Shown one piece after another: positions 1 to 8,294 of a stretch of DNA of 64,000 nucleotides (position 1 is the stretch's first letter; each line of letters opens with the position of its first letter). This DNA is from an uncultured bacterium. Its GTDB lineage: Bacteria; Bacteroidota; Bacteroidia; Bacteroidales; Bacteroidaceae. The translations under genes were made by a program, and so were the position numbers. The DNA lies in the NCBI GenBank assembly GCA_905214625.1, contig CAJMMQ010000013.1, forward strand, positions 1 to 64,000. The letters are read 5' to 3'. The notes under the pieces were generated by a model that searched no databases, was not told where the DNA came from, and was given only the letters and a program-made list of their open reading frames with translations.

Positions 1-180
1 TGGCGATAACTTCTTTAACTACTTTAACTACAGATAAAGAGCGACAAGGCATATGACTTTAACTACTAGCCAACTATGTTGGCGATAACTTCTTTAACTA
101 CTTTAACTACAGATAAAGAGCGACAAGGCATATGGCTTTAACTACTCTAACTCCTATAACTACTTTAACTACCATAATTT
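1..180. repeat. 79-bp-period tandem repeat
   Basis: Positions 1-67 and 80-146 are the same sequence with a single difference (A/G near the end of the unit). The unit is rich in TTAACTAC steps, and further TTAACTAC/TAACTCC steps follow to about 180. A reverse-complement relative of the same unit lies at about 735-788, so the smalltalk-amidase pair sits between oppositely oriented copies. The block looks like a dispersed intergenic repeat, not a CRISPR: there are no unique spacers of constant length and only two full units. Confidence 0.85.
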
Positions 181-195
181 AAATAATCCAGAAAT

Positions 196-297
196 ATGAA
201 CGAACAGAAGAAAACAATTTTTAGAGTTATTGTACAGACAATCATCAGTGTGCTGTCAGCTGTGGCTGCAGCTTTCGGCTTACAGAGTTGTATGTAA
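196..297 (+). CDS. Smalltalk-type microprotein (33 aa)
   Basis: This is a 33-codon frame opening with ATG at 196 and ending TAA at 297. It has a short charged N-terminus (MNEQKKT), one hydrophobic segment of about 20 residues, and ends in the tail QSCM. Length, single predicted membrane helix and C-terminal SCM are those of the Bacteroidota family annotated as smalltalk protein, which is usually found just upstream of an N-acetylmuramoyl-L-alanine amidase, as here (13 bp gap). The function of the family is unknown. Context and tail make me fairly sure despite the tiny size. Confidence 0.8.
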   Translation: MNEQKKTIFRVIVQTIISVLSAVAAAFGLQSCM

Positions 298-310
298 ACA
301 TGTTATTACG

Positions 311-709
311 ATGAGAACAATTACTCTTATCATCATTCACTGCTCGGCGACTCCCGATGGGAGGAGCCTGAGCTTTGAGGAGTGCAGGCGTGACCACATC
401 ATGCACAGACACTTCAGGGACATTGGATATCACTTTTATATCACCCGCGACGGCACCGTGCACGAAGGACGACCTATTGAAAAGGTAGGGGCACACTGCG
501 AAGGACATAACTCCCACTCTATCGGCATCTGCTACGAGGGCGGTCTCGACGCCAACGGCAAGCCGGCCGACACCAGGACTGAAGCCCAGCGCAAAGCCAT
601 GAAGTCTCTCATAGAAAGGATGCACCGTCTGTTTCCTAAAGCCCTCGTTGTTGGTCACCATGACCTGAACCCACGCAAAGCATGCCCATGCTTTGTAGTA
701 AATTCATAA
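311..709 (+). CDS. N-acetylmuramoyl-L-alanine amidase (Amidase_2), C-terminus shortened
   Basis: This 132-residue protein would cleave the amide bond between muramic acid and the peptide stem of peptidoglycan. It shows the Amidase_2/T7-lysozyme pattern: IIIHCS with zinc-ligand candidate H10, GYHFYI with Y40, H62, and GHHDLNPRKACPCF with H116/H117 and C125. The start at 311 (MRTITLI) fits the family; a frame opening upstream at 230 would overlap the smalltalk gene. Members usually run several residues past CPCF. Here the frame ends VVNS and stops where a dispersed repeat (TAATTAGCTAACGCTGAAC) begins, so the tail has probably been replaced by repeat sequence. The catalytic residues are intact. 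No signal peptide is obvious; smalltalk-linked amidases often lack one. Confidence 0.85.
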   Translation: MRTITLIIIHCSATPDGRSLSFEECRRDHIMHRHFRDIGYHFYITRDGTVHEGRPIEKVGAHCEGHNSHSIGICYEGGLDANGKPADTRTEAQRKAMKSLIERMHRLFPKALVVGHHDLNPRKACPCFVVNS

Positions 710-734
710 TTAGCTAACGCTGAACTGCGCTCTT

Positions 735-788
735 GTCAGGAGTTAAAGTAGTTATAGGAGTTATCGCCAACGGAGTTGGCTAGGAGCA
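735..788 (-). repeat. Inverted relative of the 79-bp repeat
   Basis: Read on the minus strand this stretch gives CTAGCCAACTCCGTTGGCGA followed by TAACTCCTATAACTACTTTAACTCC. That matches the left-end repeat (1-146) with small differences, but in the opposite orientation, so the amidase module lies between inverted copies of one repeat family. Confidence 0.7.
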
Positions 789-1099
789 TATTTAAGTGAA
801 GAACGAAGAGTGAAGAGTGAAAAATCCAATTGCATTGTAGCTATCAGTCTTTTCCGCCAGACATTTTCACTTTTCATTTTTAATTAGTTAACGCTGAACT
901 TTGTTTGCGCTTTGCGTCATCTTTTCATTTTTGTAAGAAGACCTTTTCACCTAATTAGGTAGCCCGAAGGGCTTAACTTTCGTAACCGGGCGTTATTACG
1001 CCCGGAAATAAGGTGATAAGTGAAAGCACCCGACAATAATCCTCAAAGCACTTGGATTTTTCACTCTTCACTCTTCGTTCTTCACTTAAACATGCTCCT
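782..1099. repeat. 318-bp element bounded by 52-bp inverted repeats (MITE-like)
   Basis: The arms 782-833 and 1048-1099 are reverse complements at 50 of 52 positions. Each arm contains the module AGTGAAGAACGAAGAGTGAA followed by AAAAATCCAA. The interior has no gene but holds two small perfect hairpins (AGCCCGAAGGGCT, and CCGGGCG-TTATTA-CGCCCGG near 990-1010). The element fills the spacer between the convergent amidase and upxY genes. The same arm module recurs near 4045-4150, 39280-39345 and 47100-47130. It looks like a non-autonomous mobile or REP-like element; no transposase is present. Confidence 0.75.
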
Positions 1100-1121
1100 T
1101 TAGCTCCTTATTTCAACTTCT

Positions 1122-1751
1122 TTATTTATATATTTTCTCCAAATCAATGGGCGATATGCTCATGCGGGCGCAGCCGAGGATGTCGAGCTGGACCACGATG
1201 TCGAGGTCGGCGGCATCGGCGGAGTCGTTACCTTCACACCTGACGATGTTGCCTTCAATACCTATGAGCTTACCACGAATTACGCGCACTTTGTCGCCAA
1301 GGCGCAGCGGCAGGGGCTCAATGGTTACGGCGGCATCAGAGTTGTAAAGGATGAAGCGCAGCTTCTGTATCTCACGGTCGGGCACAATGGCTACGGGATG
1401 CCAGCCAAACTCGTTGGCGGCAGCAGCACGGTTGACCATGAAACGCTTTATGAAAGGAAGGTTGACAATGTGATGTCGGCGGTCTGCCTCAGTGCAGCGC
1501 ACAAAGATGGCTGCGGGAATAACAATACGGTCGATTATTTTGCGGCGCCCGTTCTTCCAGCGGCGCAGCTCTTTTTGTGTAGGAACGTATGTGTCGTAGC
1601 CCAATGCGGCTATCTTTTCGGCACACACTTTTTCGGTGTTATTGCTGACGATGGCAACATACCATTTCTGACCTTTAGACACGCCTACGGCGTCGCCAGC
1701 GTCATTATTAGCCGTCGCAAGATTGTCGTTAGAAGTTACATCTCCGTCCAT
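1122..1751 (-). CDS. UpxY-family transcription antiterminator (NusG paralogue)
   Basis: This 209-residue NusG-like protein would let RNA polymerase read through long operons, usually capsule or exopolysaccharide loci in Bacteroidota. After a non-conserved N-terminus, an NGN domain spans about residues 27-125 (KGQKWYVAIVSNNTEKVCAEK, then YDTYVPTQKELRRWKNGRRK). A KOW-like segment lies near 150-175 (LGDKVRVIRGKLIGIEG). The gene points away from dnaX and toward the amidase, and no polysaccharide genes follow in the window, so it is an orphan here or its target lies beyond the left edge. A TACTTTTG promoter element sits about 65 bp upstream of the start. Confidence 0.85.
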   Translation of the reverse strand: MDGDVTSNDNLATANNDAGDAVGVSKGQKWYVAIVSNNTEKVCAEKIAALGYDTYVPTQKELRRWKNGRRKIIDRIVIPAAIFVRCTEADRRHHIVNLPFIKRFMVNRAAAANEFGWHPVAIVPDREIQKLRFILYNSDAAVTIEPLPLRLGDKVRVIRGKLIGIEGNIVRCEGNDSADAADLDIVVQLDILGCARMSISPIDLEKIYK

Positions 1752-1817
1752 AAAGTCCGGTTTGTATTTGCCCTTTATGATGCCTCACCCTTTTACTAAA
1801 GATGTGAAGCACCTGTG

Positions 1818-1825
1818 CAAAAGTA
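1818..1825 (-). promoter_or_regulatory. -7 promoter element of upxY
   Basis: On the minus strand this reads TACTTTTG, matching the Bacteroidota -7 consensus TAnnTTTG, about 65 bp before the upxY start codon. A clear -33 TTG was not found, so this is a moderate call. Confidence 0.5.
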
Positions 1826-2087
1826 ATATATTTTTATATAAATAAGTAAATAAAAACGATATTTTTTTTGAGATGTATCAGGAAGAAGAACAAACAAAAC
1901 GAAAAAACGGATAAGGAAGCATCTGCGTAAGCGTCTGAAATAAAAGATTTTACATCTGAAAACGCCTAACAGTCAATCACTTTGGTCATAATGGTTCATA
2001 TTTACATTGTGAGCAAATAGTCCTGCTACGACAATAATCATATTCCTCCATTTTAAATTCTCCATTCTCAATTATCAAAGCTATTAT

Positions 2088-2118
2088 TTTGTTTTTCGTA
2101 TGATTTGAAGTATCTTTG
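2088..2118 (+). promoter_or_regulatory. Promoter of dnaX
   Basis: TTG at 2089-2091 and TATCTTTG at 2111-2118 are separated by 19 bp, an excellent match to the Bacteroidota primary sigma factor promoter. The predicted transcript start near 2125 leaves a leader of roughly 90 nt before the dnaX ATG at 2213. Confidence 0.8.
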
Positions 2119-2212
2119 CCAACAGATAAGCGGCATCTCGGCATAACATTCAAGCAAGACTTGATGATTCTGCATGCGATTATGCTATTTTCGCTTTGAT
2201 TTTTTTAGTATT

Positions 2213-4024
2213 ATGAAAGAATATATCGTTTCTGCGCGCAAGTACAGACCTATGACCTTCGACTCGGTTGTGGGACAGGCTGCTCTTACAACAACGCTGA
2301 AAAACGCGGTGAAGAGCGGAAAGCTGGCTCATGCCTACCTGTTCTGCGGACCAAGAGGAGTGGGCAAGACTACATGCGCACGTATCTTTGCCAAGGCCAT
2401 CAACTGCCAGAATCCTACCGCTGAGGGAGAGGCATGCAACGAGTGTGAGAGCTGCAAGGCTTTCAACGAACAGCGCTCATACAACATCTTTGAGCTCGAC
2501 GCAGCCAGCAACAACTCGGTGGAGAACATTAAGGCGCTGATGGAACAGACAAGAATACCGCCACAGGTGGGTAAGTATAAGGTGTTTATCATCGACGAGG
2601 TGCACATGCTGTCTACGGCAGCGTTCAACGCCTTTCTGAAAACCCTGGAGGAACCGCCCGCACACGTGATATTCATACTGGCCACGACAGAGAAACACAA
2701 GATTCTGCCTACCATCATATCGCGCTGCCAGATTTACGACTTTGAGCGCATGACGGTGCCCAACATCATAAACCACCTGAAGATGGTGGCCGAGAAGGAA
2801 GGCATAACATACGAGGAGGAGGCGCTGAACGTGATAGCGGAGAAGGCCGACGGCGGAATGAGAGACGCGCTGTCGGTGTTCGACCAGGCGGCAAGCTTCT
2901 GTCAGGGCGACATCACTTACAAAAAGGTTATCGAAGACCTGAACGTGCTCGATGCCGACAACTACTTCAACATCATCGACCTATGCCTGCAGAACAAGGC
3001 AGCAGACGTGATGGTGCTGCTGAACAGCATAATAAACAAGGGCTTCGACGGCGGACATCTGATAAACGGACTGGCCGTGCATGTGCGCAATGTGATGATG
3101 GCGAAGGACGAACAGACGCTGCCCCTGCTGCAGGCAAGTCAGAAACAGACGGAGAAATATAAGGCGCAGGCGGCAAAATGCAGTGCGCAGTTTCTGTATA
3201 AGGCTCTTAGGATTATCAACGACTGCGACATAAACTACCGCCAGAGCAGCAACAAGAGGCTGTTAGTGGAGCTGACGCTGATAGAGATAGCGCAGATAAC
3301 GCAGCCTGACGACGAGGGCGCAGCCTCCGGGCGTTGCCCTAAGAGACTGAAATCCCTGTTTAAAAGACTTATGGGCGAAAGGCCAAAGGCGGCTATGCAG
3401 GTGGCCGCGGCTGAGCCCGGCGTTAACCGCCACACGGCCATTGCAAAGCACAATGCCGAGAAGGCGGCTGAGACTGTTGTGGCCGCGAGCGAAAGCGACA
3501 ACAGCGACAATAGCCAAAATACACAGCCAAAGGCAGCAGTGGGACTGCGCAACCTGAAGCTGGGCAGCATAGGCAAGACGTTTGCAAACATAAAGCGAAA
3601 GAATGAAGAGCCTCAGATGGTGTCGGAACCGGAGGTGGAAGTTGTTGGCAACGGCGAGCGCAAAGTGTTTACCGAAGACGAGCTGCTGACTCAATGGTTG
3701 GGCATGTGTAACCGTATGCCGCAACAGATGACGGGCATAGCGGCGCGTATGAAGAACATGATGCCTACGATAAAGGATTTTCCGAACATAGAGGTGGTGG
3801 TAGACAACGAAATTCTGCTTGACGACATCACTAAAATCAAGGGCAGAATACGCAACACTCTGATTAAAGGACTGAAGAACAACGACATAACACTCAGTCT
3901 GCGTCTGGCCAAGCCTGAAGAGATAAAGCGCATACCGACTAACCGCGAACGCTTCGACGAACTGAAGAACACTAACAAGGCATTTGAAAAACTAAGCGAA
4001 ATGCTTGGACTGGAAATAAGCTAG
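2213..4024 (+). CDS. dnaX: DNA polymerase III subunit gamma/tau
   Basis: This 603-residue clamp-loader ATPase belongs to the replicative polymerase. Motifs in order: Walker A GPRGVGKTT (46-54), the zinc module with C65, C75, C78 and C81, Walker B IIDEVHM (126-132), sensor 1 ATTEKHKI (157-164) and arginine finger SRC (170-172). A low-complexity Ala/Lys/Glu-rich linker (about 390-500) leads to a C-terminal tau-like domain. I start at 2213 (MKEYIVSARKYRPMTF) because that is where family similarity begins; an in-frame ATG 39 bp upstream adds only a non-conserved extension. It converges with asnA across a strong inverted repeat. Confidence 0.97.
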   Translation: MKEYIVSARKYRPMTFDSVVGQAALTTTLKNAVKSGKLAHAYLFCGPRGVGKTTCARIFAKAINCQNPTAEGEACNECESCKAFNEQRSYNIFELDAASNNSVENIKALMEQTRIPPQVGKYKVFIIDEVHMLSTAAFNAFLKTLEEPPAHVIFILATTEKHKILPTIISRCQIYDFERMTVPNIINHLKMVAEKEGITYEEEALNVIAEKADGGMRDALSVFDQAASFCQGDITYKKVIEDLNVLDADNYFNIIDLCLQNKAADVMVLLNSIINKGFDGGHLINGLAVHVRNVMMAKDEQTLPLLQASQKQTEKYKAQAAKCSAQFLYKALRIINDCDINYRQSSNKRLLVELTLIEIAQITQPDDEGAASGRCPKRLKSLFKRLMGERPKAAMQVAAAEPGVNRHTAIAKHNAEKAAETVVAASESDNSDNSQNTQPKAAVGLRNLKLGSIGKTFANIKRKNEEPQMVSEPEVEVVGNGERKVFTEDELLTQWLGMCNRMPQQMTGIAARMKNMMPTIKDFPNIEVVVDNEILLDDITKIKGRIRNTLIKGLKNNDITLSLRLAKPEEIKRIPTNRERFDELKNTNKAFEKLSEMLGLEIS

Positions 4025-4044
4025 ATCGATAAGTGAAGAGTGAA

Positions 4045-4150
4045 AAGTGAAGAGTGAAGAGTGAAGAGTGAAAAATCCATGTGCAAAGTGGTTAACAATA
4101 ATCCACAAAAGCACATGGATTTTTCACTCTTCACTCTTCACTCTTCACTT
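4045..4150. terminator. Perfect 40-bp inverted repeat between dnaX and asnA
   Basis: Arms 4045-4084 and 4111-4150 are perfect reverse complements with a 26-nt loop. The arms consist of AGTGAAG repeats plus AAAAATCCATGTGC. It fills the whole spacer between two convergent genes, so it is positioned to act as a two-way terminator, although it is a dispersed repeat module and not a classical GC stem with a U tract. The same module forms the arms of the element at 782-1099. Confidence 0.7.
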
Positions 4151-4153
4151 AAA

Positions 4154-5191
4154 TTATATAATCGCCATTCCCATTTCAGCACATTCTTTTATCATTTCTT
4201 CGGGCCAGATGCTGGCTTGTATCTCGCCCAAGTGCGCTTTGTGCAGAAGCACCATACAGAGGCGGCTCTGCCCTATTCCGCCGCCGATGCTCAAAGGCAG
4301 TTCGCCGGCGAGGAGCTTCTTGTGGAAATAAAGGGTGGCACGGTCTTCCTGACCGGCAATCTTCAACTGGCGCAGCAGCGACTCCTTGTCTACACGTATG
4401 CCCATAGAAGACAGCTCGACGGCACGGCCGAGAATGGGATACCATATAAGTATGTCGCCGTTTAAGCCCTTGCGACCGTCGCTGTTAGGCGTTGTCCAGT
4501 CGTCGTAGTCGGGCGCGCGACCGTCGTGCGGCTTGCCGTCAGACAGCTTGTCGCCTATGCCTATGATAAACACGGCACCATATTTCTTGCATATCAGGTC
4601 TTCACGCTCCTTTACGCTCTTGTCGGGATACATCTGCAGCAAGTCTTCGCTGTGGATAAAATGTATGTCGGAAGGCAGGAACGGCTTGATGCGCGAATAA
4701 CGCTCGCACACAAGATATTCGGTGCGCAGGATGGCGGCATATATGCGGCGCACAATGTTTTTAAGGAAGTCGAGATTGCGCTGCTCGCGCGTCATCACCA
4801 TCTCCCAGTCCCACTGGTCTACATAGAGCGAATGTAGGTTGTCAAGCTCCTCGTCGGCCCTGATGGCGTTCATGTCGGTATATACGCCATAGCCCGGCTC
4901 AATGTCGTAGTCGGCCAAGGTCAGCCGTTTCCATTTGGCAAGCGAGTGAACCACCTCAGCCTTAGCCTCTCCAAGGTCTTTTATGGGGAACGTAACGGGG
5001 CGTTCAATGCCGTTGAGGTCATCGTTTATGCCAAGACCTTTAAGCACAAACAGCGGCGCTGTTACACGGCGGAGACGCAGCTCCGTTGAAAGATTCTGCT
5101 GGAAAAACTCCTTTATCAGTTTTATGCCCTGCTCTGTCTGCCGCATGTTCAACAGCGGCTCATAGTCTACGGGTTTTATCAATTTACTCAT
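4154..5191 (-). CDS. asnA: Aspartate--ammonia ligase
   Basis: This 345-residue enzyme makes asparagine from aspartate, ammonia and ATP through an aspartyl-AMP intermediate. It belongs to the class II aminoacyl-tRNA synthetase-like AsnA family and has the typical length. Landmarks are the N-terminal LSTELRLRRVTAPLF segment, FPIKDLGEAKAEVVHSLAKWKR, YTDMNAIRADEELDNLHSLYVDQWDWE, and the C-terminal LPLSIGGGIGQSRLCMVLL, which is the motif 3 region contributing to ATP binding. The start at MSKLIKPVDYEP fits the family and lies about 30 nt downstream of a consensus promoter. Confidence 0.97.
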   Translation of the reverse strand: MSKLIKPVDYEPLLNMRQTEQGIKLIKEFFQQNLSTELRLRRVTAPLFVLKGLGINDDLNGIERPVTFPIKDLGEAKAEVVHSLAKWKRLTLADYDIEPGYGVYTDMNAIRADEELDNLHSLYVDQWDWEMVMTREQRNLDFLKNIVRRIYAAILRTEYLVCERYSRIKPFLPSDIHFIHSEDLLQMYPDKSVKEREDLICKKYGAVFIIGIGDKLSDGKPHDGRAPDYDDWTTPNSDGRKGLNGDILIWYPILGRAVELSSMGIRVDKESLLRQLKIAGQEDRATLYFHKKLLAGELPLSIGGGIGQSRLCMVLLHKAHLGEIQASIWPEEMIKECAEMGMAII

Positions 5192-5222
5192 ATTTATTCA
5201 ATTTTATTATCAAATGTGACGG

Positions 5223-5253
5223 CAAAGATACTAAAATATTACCAATATGCAAC
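5223..5253 (-). promoter_or_regulatory. Promoter of asnA
   Basis: On the minus strand TATCTTTG (5223-5230) is preceded 19 bp upstream by TTG (5250-5252), a full match to the Bacteroidota promoter pattern. The start codon is at 5191, so the leader is short (about 25 nt). Confidence 0.8.
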
Positions 5254-6083
5254 AATAAGATATAAAAATATTGTCTACATTTTACCAAAACATAAGAATA
5301 AGCAACAAAAAGATTATACACAAAATCATATTGCAACCAAATTACACTTTTTGCTTACAATTTGATTTTACGACAAGATTTAAAGCCCCAACATTTTAAG
5401 AAAAACACATTACCGGCTAAAATTCGTGATTTATTTATGTGCAAGTATAAAGCGAAGACCGTCAGCAAGATAAGAACAAACAAGGCCAACATGTGCAACG
5501 ACAAAAGACAAAACGCAACGCAAAACACGGCAAATGAGGATGTAAAAGAGCACAAAACGGAGAGATACAAACGGCAAACTGCAAGACAAAAGACATGCTT
5601 TGACAAACACAAAAGTATGCCTTATGAACGCAGCAGGATATTAAAAAGCGCACAAAGGGGGCTTGAACAACCTATAAAAGACATGAAAAATGTATATCAT
5701 CAGACTTATTCGGCAGCACGGAGCGGGCATATGCAATTTGTCATTATGTCACAACAACAGATTATTTACTTACATTTTCACACAACGACAAAAAAAAGAG
5801 AGTAATAAGCCGCAGACATCCGGACAGGCAGACATAAGGCACACACGGGATGCAAAGACACGAAAAAAAGGGCCGACGGTGAAAGTACGGCCCTGTCATC
5901 ACAAGAAGAAAAATCAGCAACGCTTTGCTTTATATTATCCAAAATCGTTATTATACCGCATATAGTTTTATCTATTTTGTCTATTTAGACTGAATACTAA
6001 TGCCAGATTGGGGATTATGCAAAAAAGGTAGCCTCCAACGGCACAAGACAACGGCACAAGACGCACGACAGCGGCATCAGAAA
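5254..6083. other. Gene-free spacer with terminator
   Basis: About 830 bp separate asnA from the phosphoesterase-GDPD gene. A 147-codon plus-strand frame here (5362-5805) has no recognisable domain, biased low-complexity composition and no promoter, so I do not call it. The only structure I see is the minus-strand terminator at 5862-5894. Confidence 0.6.
5862..5894 (-). terminator. Intrinsic terminator of the phosphoesterase-GDPD gene
   Basis: Minus-strand stem AGGGCCG / CGGCCCT (5888-5894 with 5869-5875) with a 12-nt loop, followed by a run of seven T (TTTTTTT, then CG). It lies about 190 bp downstream of the stop codon at 6084. Confidence 0.75.
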
Positions 6084-8294
6084 CTACTTTTTGAGCCATC
6101 CGAACATCTTGTCGGGATAGTTGGTTATGATGGCGTTTACACCGGCCTTGACCATTTTCTGCGTTTCGGCCTTGGTATCAACGGTATAGGGAATTACTCT
6201 CATTCCGGCCGCCTTGGCCTTGGAAACGAAGGCCGGGCTGACCATAGAGCAGTCGGGGCCGATGGCGTAAGGCACGAAGCCCAGACGGCTCATAGCCCTG
6301 TCGTAACTGCCGGCCTTGCCGTCGATGAGGTAAAGCAGACGTATGTTGGGATATTTTGAGTGAACGTATTTCAGCGTGCGCACGTCGAAACTCTGCAGGA
6401 GCAGACGCGAACCGAGATAGCGCGAGCTGAGAGCCTTGATGCACTGGTCGGCAAAGGTCTTGTAGTCGGGCGTCAGCTTGCCGTCGTTTGCCGCGGCAGA
6501 CTTAATCTCTATGGTGTATTTCACGGGCGGCAGACGGTGCTGGTGGCAATAGGTTTCAACCGAGTCGATAAGAGCCGTCACCATGGGCACATGGCTCTTC
6601 AGGCGCTTGCTGGCCGGAAAAGCCGGGTCCTTAACGTTGCCTACGACTATGGGCGAGAGCTGTTTCCACGTGAGCGAATAGATAGGATACTTCTTTCCGT
6701 AGCCCTTTACATACGGGTCGTGAGACACAACCACCACCCCATCCTTGGTTACATGCAAGTCCATCTCAAGGTCGGTAACACCGAGTTTAACTGCATTAAT
6801 CATGGCCTCTATGGTGTTTTCGGGATAAAGGCCGGCACCTCCGCGGTGGGCAATGACAGAAACGTGCGGGCGGATTACGTCAGAGACGGTGCGGCCGAAA
6901 CGGTTGGTAACAACAACCCTTATCTCCTTATACACGCCCACGGGCTTGCATCTGAACAGGTGAGACGTGTTGGCGGCGCGTCCGGCAGCAAGCGTGCGCG
7001 AGGCAAACTCGTAGTCGGTACCCGTAAAGCGCTGCATGGGGCCCATCAGCTTGCCGTCCTGATACCACTCAACCTTGCACGCCGAGTCGTAGTCCCATAT
7101 ATTGGCAACCACGTATCCGGGCTGTGTGCCGAACTCGCCCTTGTCGTAGAGCGTCATCTGGCGCGAGAAGGGGAAGCCTGTTGCCTTGTACTTCCACTCA
7201 ACGCTGGTGCCGCTGACATCAACCACCATATATCCGTTGGGTGTTCCGCATCGGTTAATCCATCCCGTCCACCATGCTCCGCTGGCCGCGCCTATGTTGT
7301 GCTGATAGAGGTTTTTGCCCACTTCCACATTCTGAAAATAGTGAGTGTGGCCGCAGAACACATGAACCTTGTAGTCCTGAAGTATTTTCTGCAGGGCAGC
7401 CACTCCGCGCATGTTCTCTCCCGGGTCGTCCTTGTTCCATCCGGCGGCGTGCATGTTCAGAATGACAAGCGAGCCCTTGGGCACAAACTTCAGGTCGTTG
7501 GCGAGCCAGCGCAGCTGGTTCTCGCTTATGCTCTCAACATAAATTTTGTTGCCCTTGTAGTTGATGTTTTTCATCACCACGACATGAGCCTTGCCAATGT
7601 TGAACGAATAGTCGGCAGGACCGAACACACTGCCGAAAATCATCTCGCCGTAGGCTCCGGCCCCTAAGCGCGTGTTGTGCAGTCCCTTGTAGCGCTTGTC
7701 GAAGTCGTGGTTGCCCATACACTGAAACATGGTGATATTCATGTTTCTGAACGACGAGGCGTATCCGCTGAACAGCGGCAGGTTGTCGAACACAATGTCG
7801 CCCACCGTCACGCCCACAACCTCGCGTGTCTTGCTGAGCGAGTCTACCACCGAGCGCATGTCGGGCACCAGTTCGGTGTTCCATCTTTTCATGTCGGCAG
7901 CGTCGCTCATCTGCGGGTCGGATATGGCTATGTAGTAAAACTTGTCGCTAACATGGGCGCGCTTTTCGAGAACAAAGTTGCAGCTCTTTACTTTTACGGC
8001 TGTCCTCACGGGCATGTAGAAGCCCGACGCTATGCTGTTTTTTGAAGGCAGCTTGTAGGCGGCCGGCGTTGAAATACTTATAAACTTGCTGACAAACGTG
8101 TCGGTGCGCAGCGTCCAGTTGCCGTTGGCGTCTGTACGCGTGAATGCCATGCCGTTGTTGACAACCACACCGCTGATGCCGCGGCCGGCCCTGTCGGTAA
8201 CGCGGCCACTTATGTTAAACACGTTGACACCGGCCTGACCGTTGCTCAGAAGCATCATGGTGGCCATAAGGAACAAACATAATCTCAACTTCAT
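6084..8294 (-). CDS. Secreted calcineurin-like phosphoesterase fused to a glycerophosphodiester phosphodiesterase
   Basis: This 736-residue exported protein has two hydrolase domains. After a signal peptide (about 1-21) comes a carboxypeptidase-regulatory-like beta domain (ISGRVTDRAGRGISGVVVNN, about 28-110). A metallophosphoesterase follows (about 118-370: ISDPQMSD, GDIVFD, GNHDFD, LNMHAAG, CGHTHYFQN), then a beta-rich linker. The C-terminal GDPD domain (about 480-736) has VIAHRGGAGLYPENTIEA, LEMDLHVTKDGVVVVSHDP and a late TIEIKS. The first phosphoesterase ligand motif is DPQ instead of the usual DxH, a variation seen in CpdB-C-like Bacteroidota enzymes. GDPD splits glycerophosphodiesters into glycerol-3-phosphate plus alcohol; the other domain could then remove or cleave phosphate. 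The substrate is unknown. The gene is monocistronic with its own terminator. Confidence 0.88.
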   Translation of the reverse strand: MKLRLCLFLMATMMLLSNGQAGVNVFNISGRVTDRAGRGISGVVVNNGMAFTRTDANGNWTLRTDTFVSKFISISTPAAYKLPSKNSIASGFYMPVRTAVKVKSCNFVLEKRAHVSDKFYYIAISDPQMSDAADMKRWNTELVPDMRSVVDSLSKTREVVGVTVGDIVFDNLPLFSGYASSFRNMNITMFQCMGNHDFDKRYKGLHNTRLGAGAYGEMIFGSVFGPADYSFNIGKAHVVVMKNINYKGNKIYVESISENQLRWLANDLKFVPKGSLVILNMHAAGWNKDDPGENMRGVAALQKILQDYKVHVFCGHTHYFQNVEVGKNLYQHNIGAASGAWWTGWINRCGTPNGYMVVDVSGTSVEWKYKATGFPFSRQMTLYDKGEFGTQPGYVVANIWDYDSACKVEWYQDGKLMGPMQRFTGTDYEFASRTLAAGRAANTSHLFRCKPVGVYKEIRVVVTNRFGRTVSDVIRPHVSVIAHRGGAGLYPENTIEAMINAVKLGVTDLEMDLHVTKDGVVVVSHDPYVKGYGKKYPIYSLTWKQLSPIVVGNVKDPAFPASKRLKSHVPMVTALIDSVETYCHQHRLPPVKYTIEIKSAAANDGKLTPDYKTFADQCIKALSSRYLGSRLLLQSFDVRTLKYVHSKYPNIRLLYLIDGKAGSYDRAMSRLGFVPYAIGPDCSMVSPAFVSKAKAAGMRVIPYTVDTKAETQKMVKAGVNAIITNYPDKMFGWLKK

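Larger units (their letters stand above)
1752..2212. other. Divergent spacer between upxY and dnaX
   Basis: This AT-rich stretch has no credible frame. It carries promoter-like elements for both flanking genes and, near 2050-2075, a TTCTCCATTCTCAATT string that recurs at about 47455-47485 (TTCCATTCTCAACTCTCAAT). Confidence 0.7.

Noticed and set aside
1..180. CRISPR array
   Set aside because: Only two long near-identical units with similar intervening sequence and no cas genes; this is a tandem repeat.
782..1099. Invertible promoter segment of the kind that controls capsule loci
   Set aside because: The inverted repeats lie downstream of both flanking genes, no promoter element was found inside, and no invertase gene is near.
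5362..5805. 147-codon frame in the asnA downstream spacer
   Set aside because: Lys/Thr/Gln-rich translation with no domain, promoter or ribosome site, in AT-rich spacer DNA.
6360..7667. 435-codon plus-strand frame opposite the phosphoesterase-GDPD gene
   Set aside because: It is an antisense shadow: the minus-strand protein has clear domains, while this translation has no recognisable motif and is rich in Val/His as expected for mirrored GC-rich codons.
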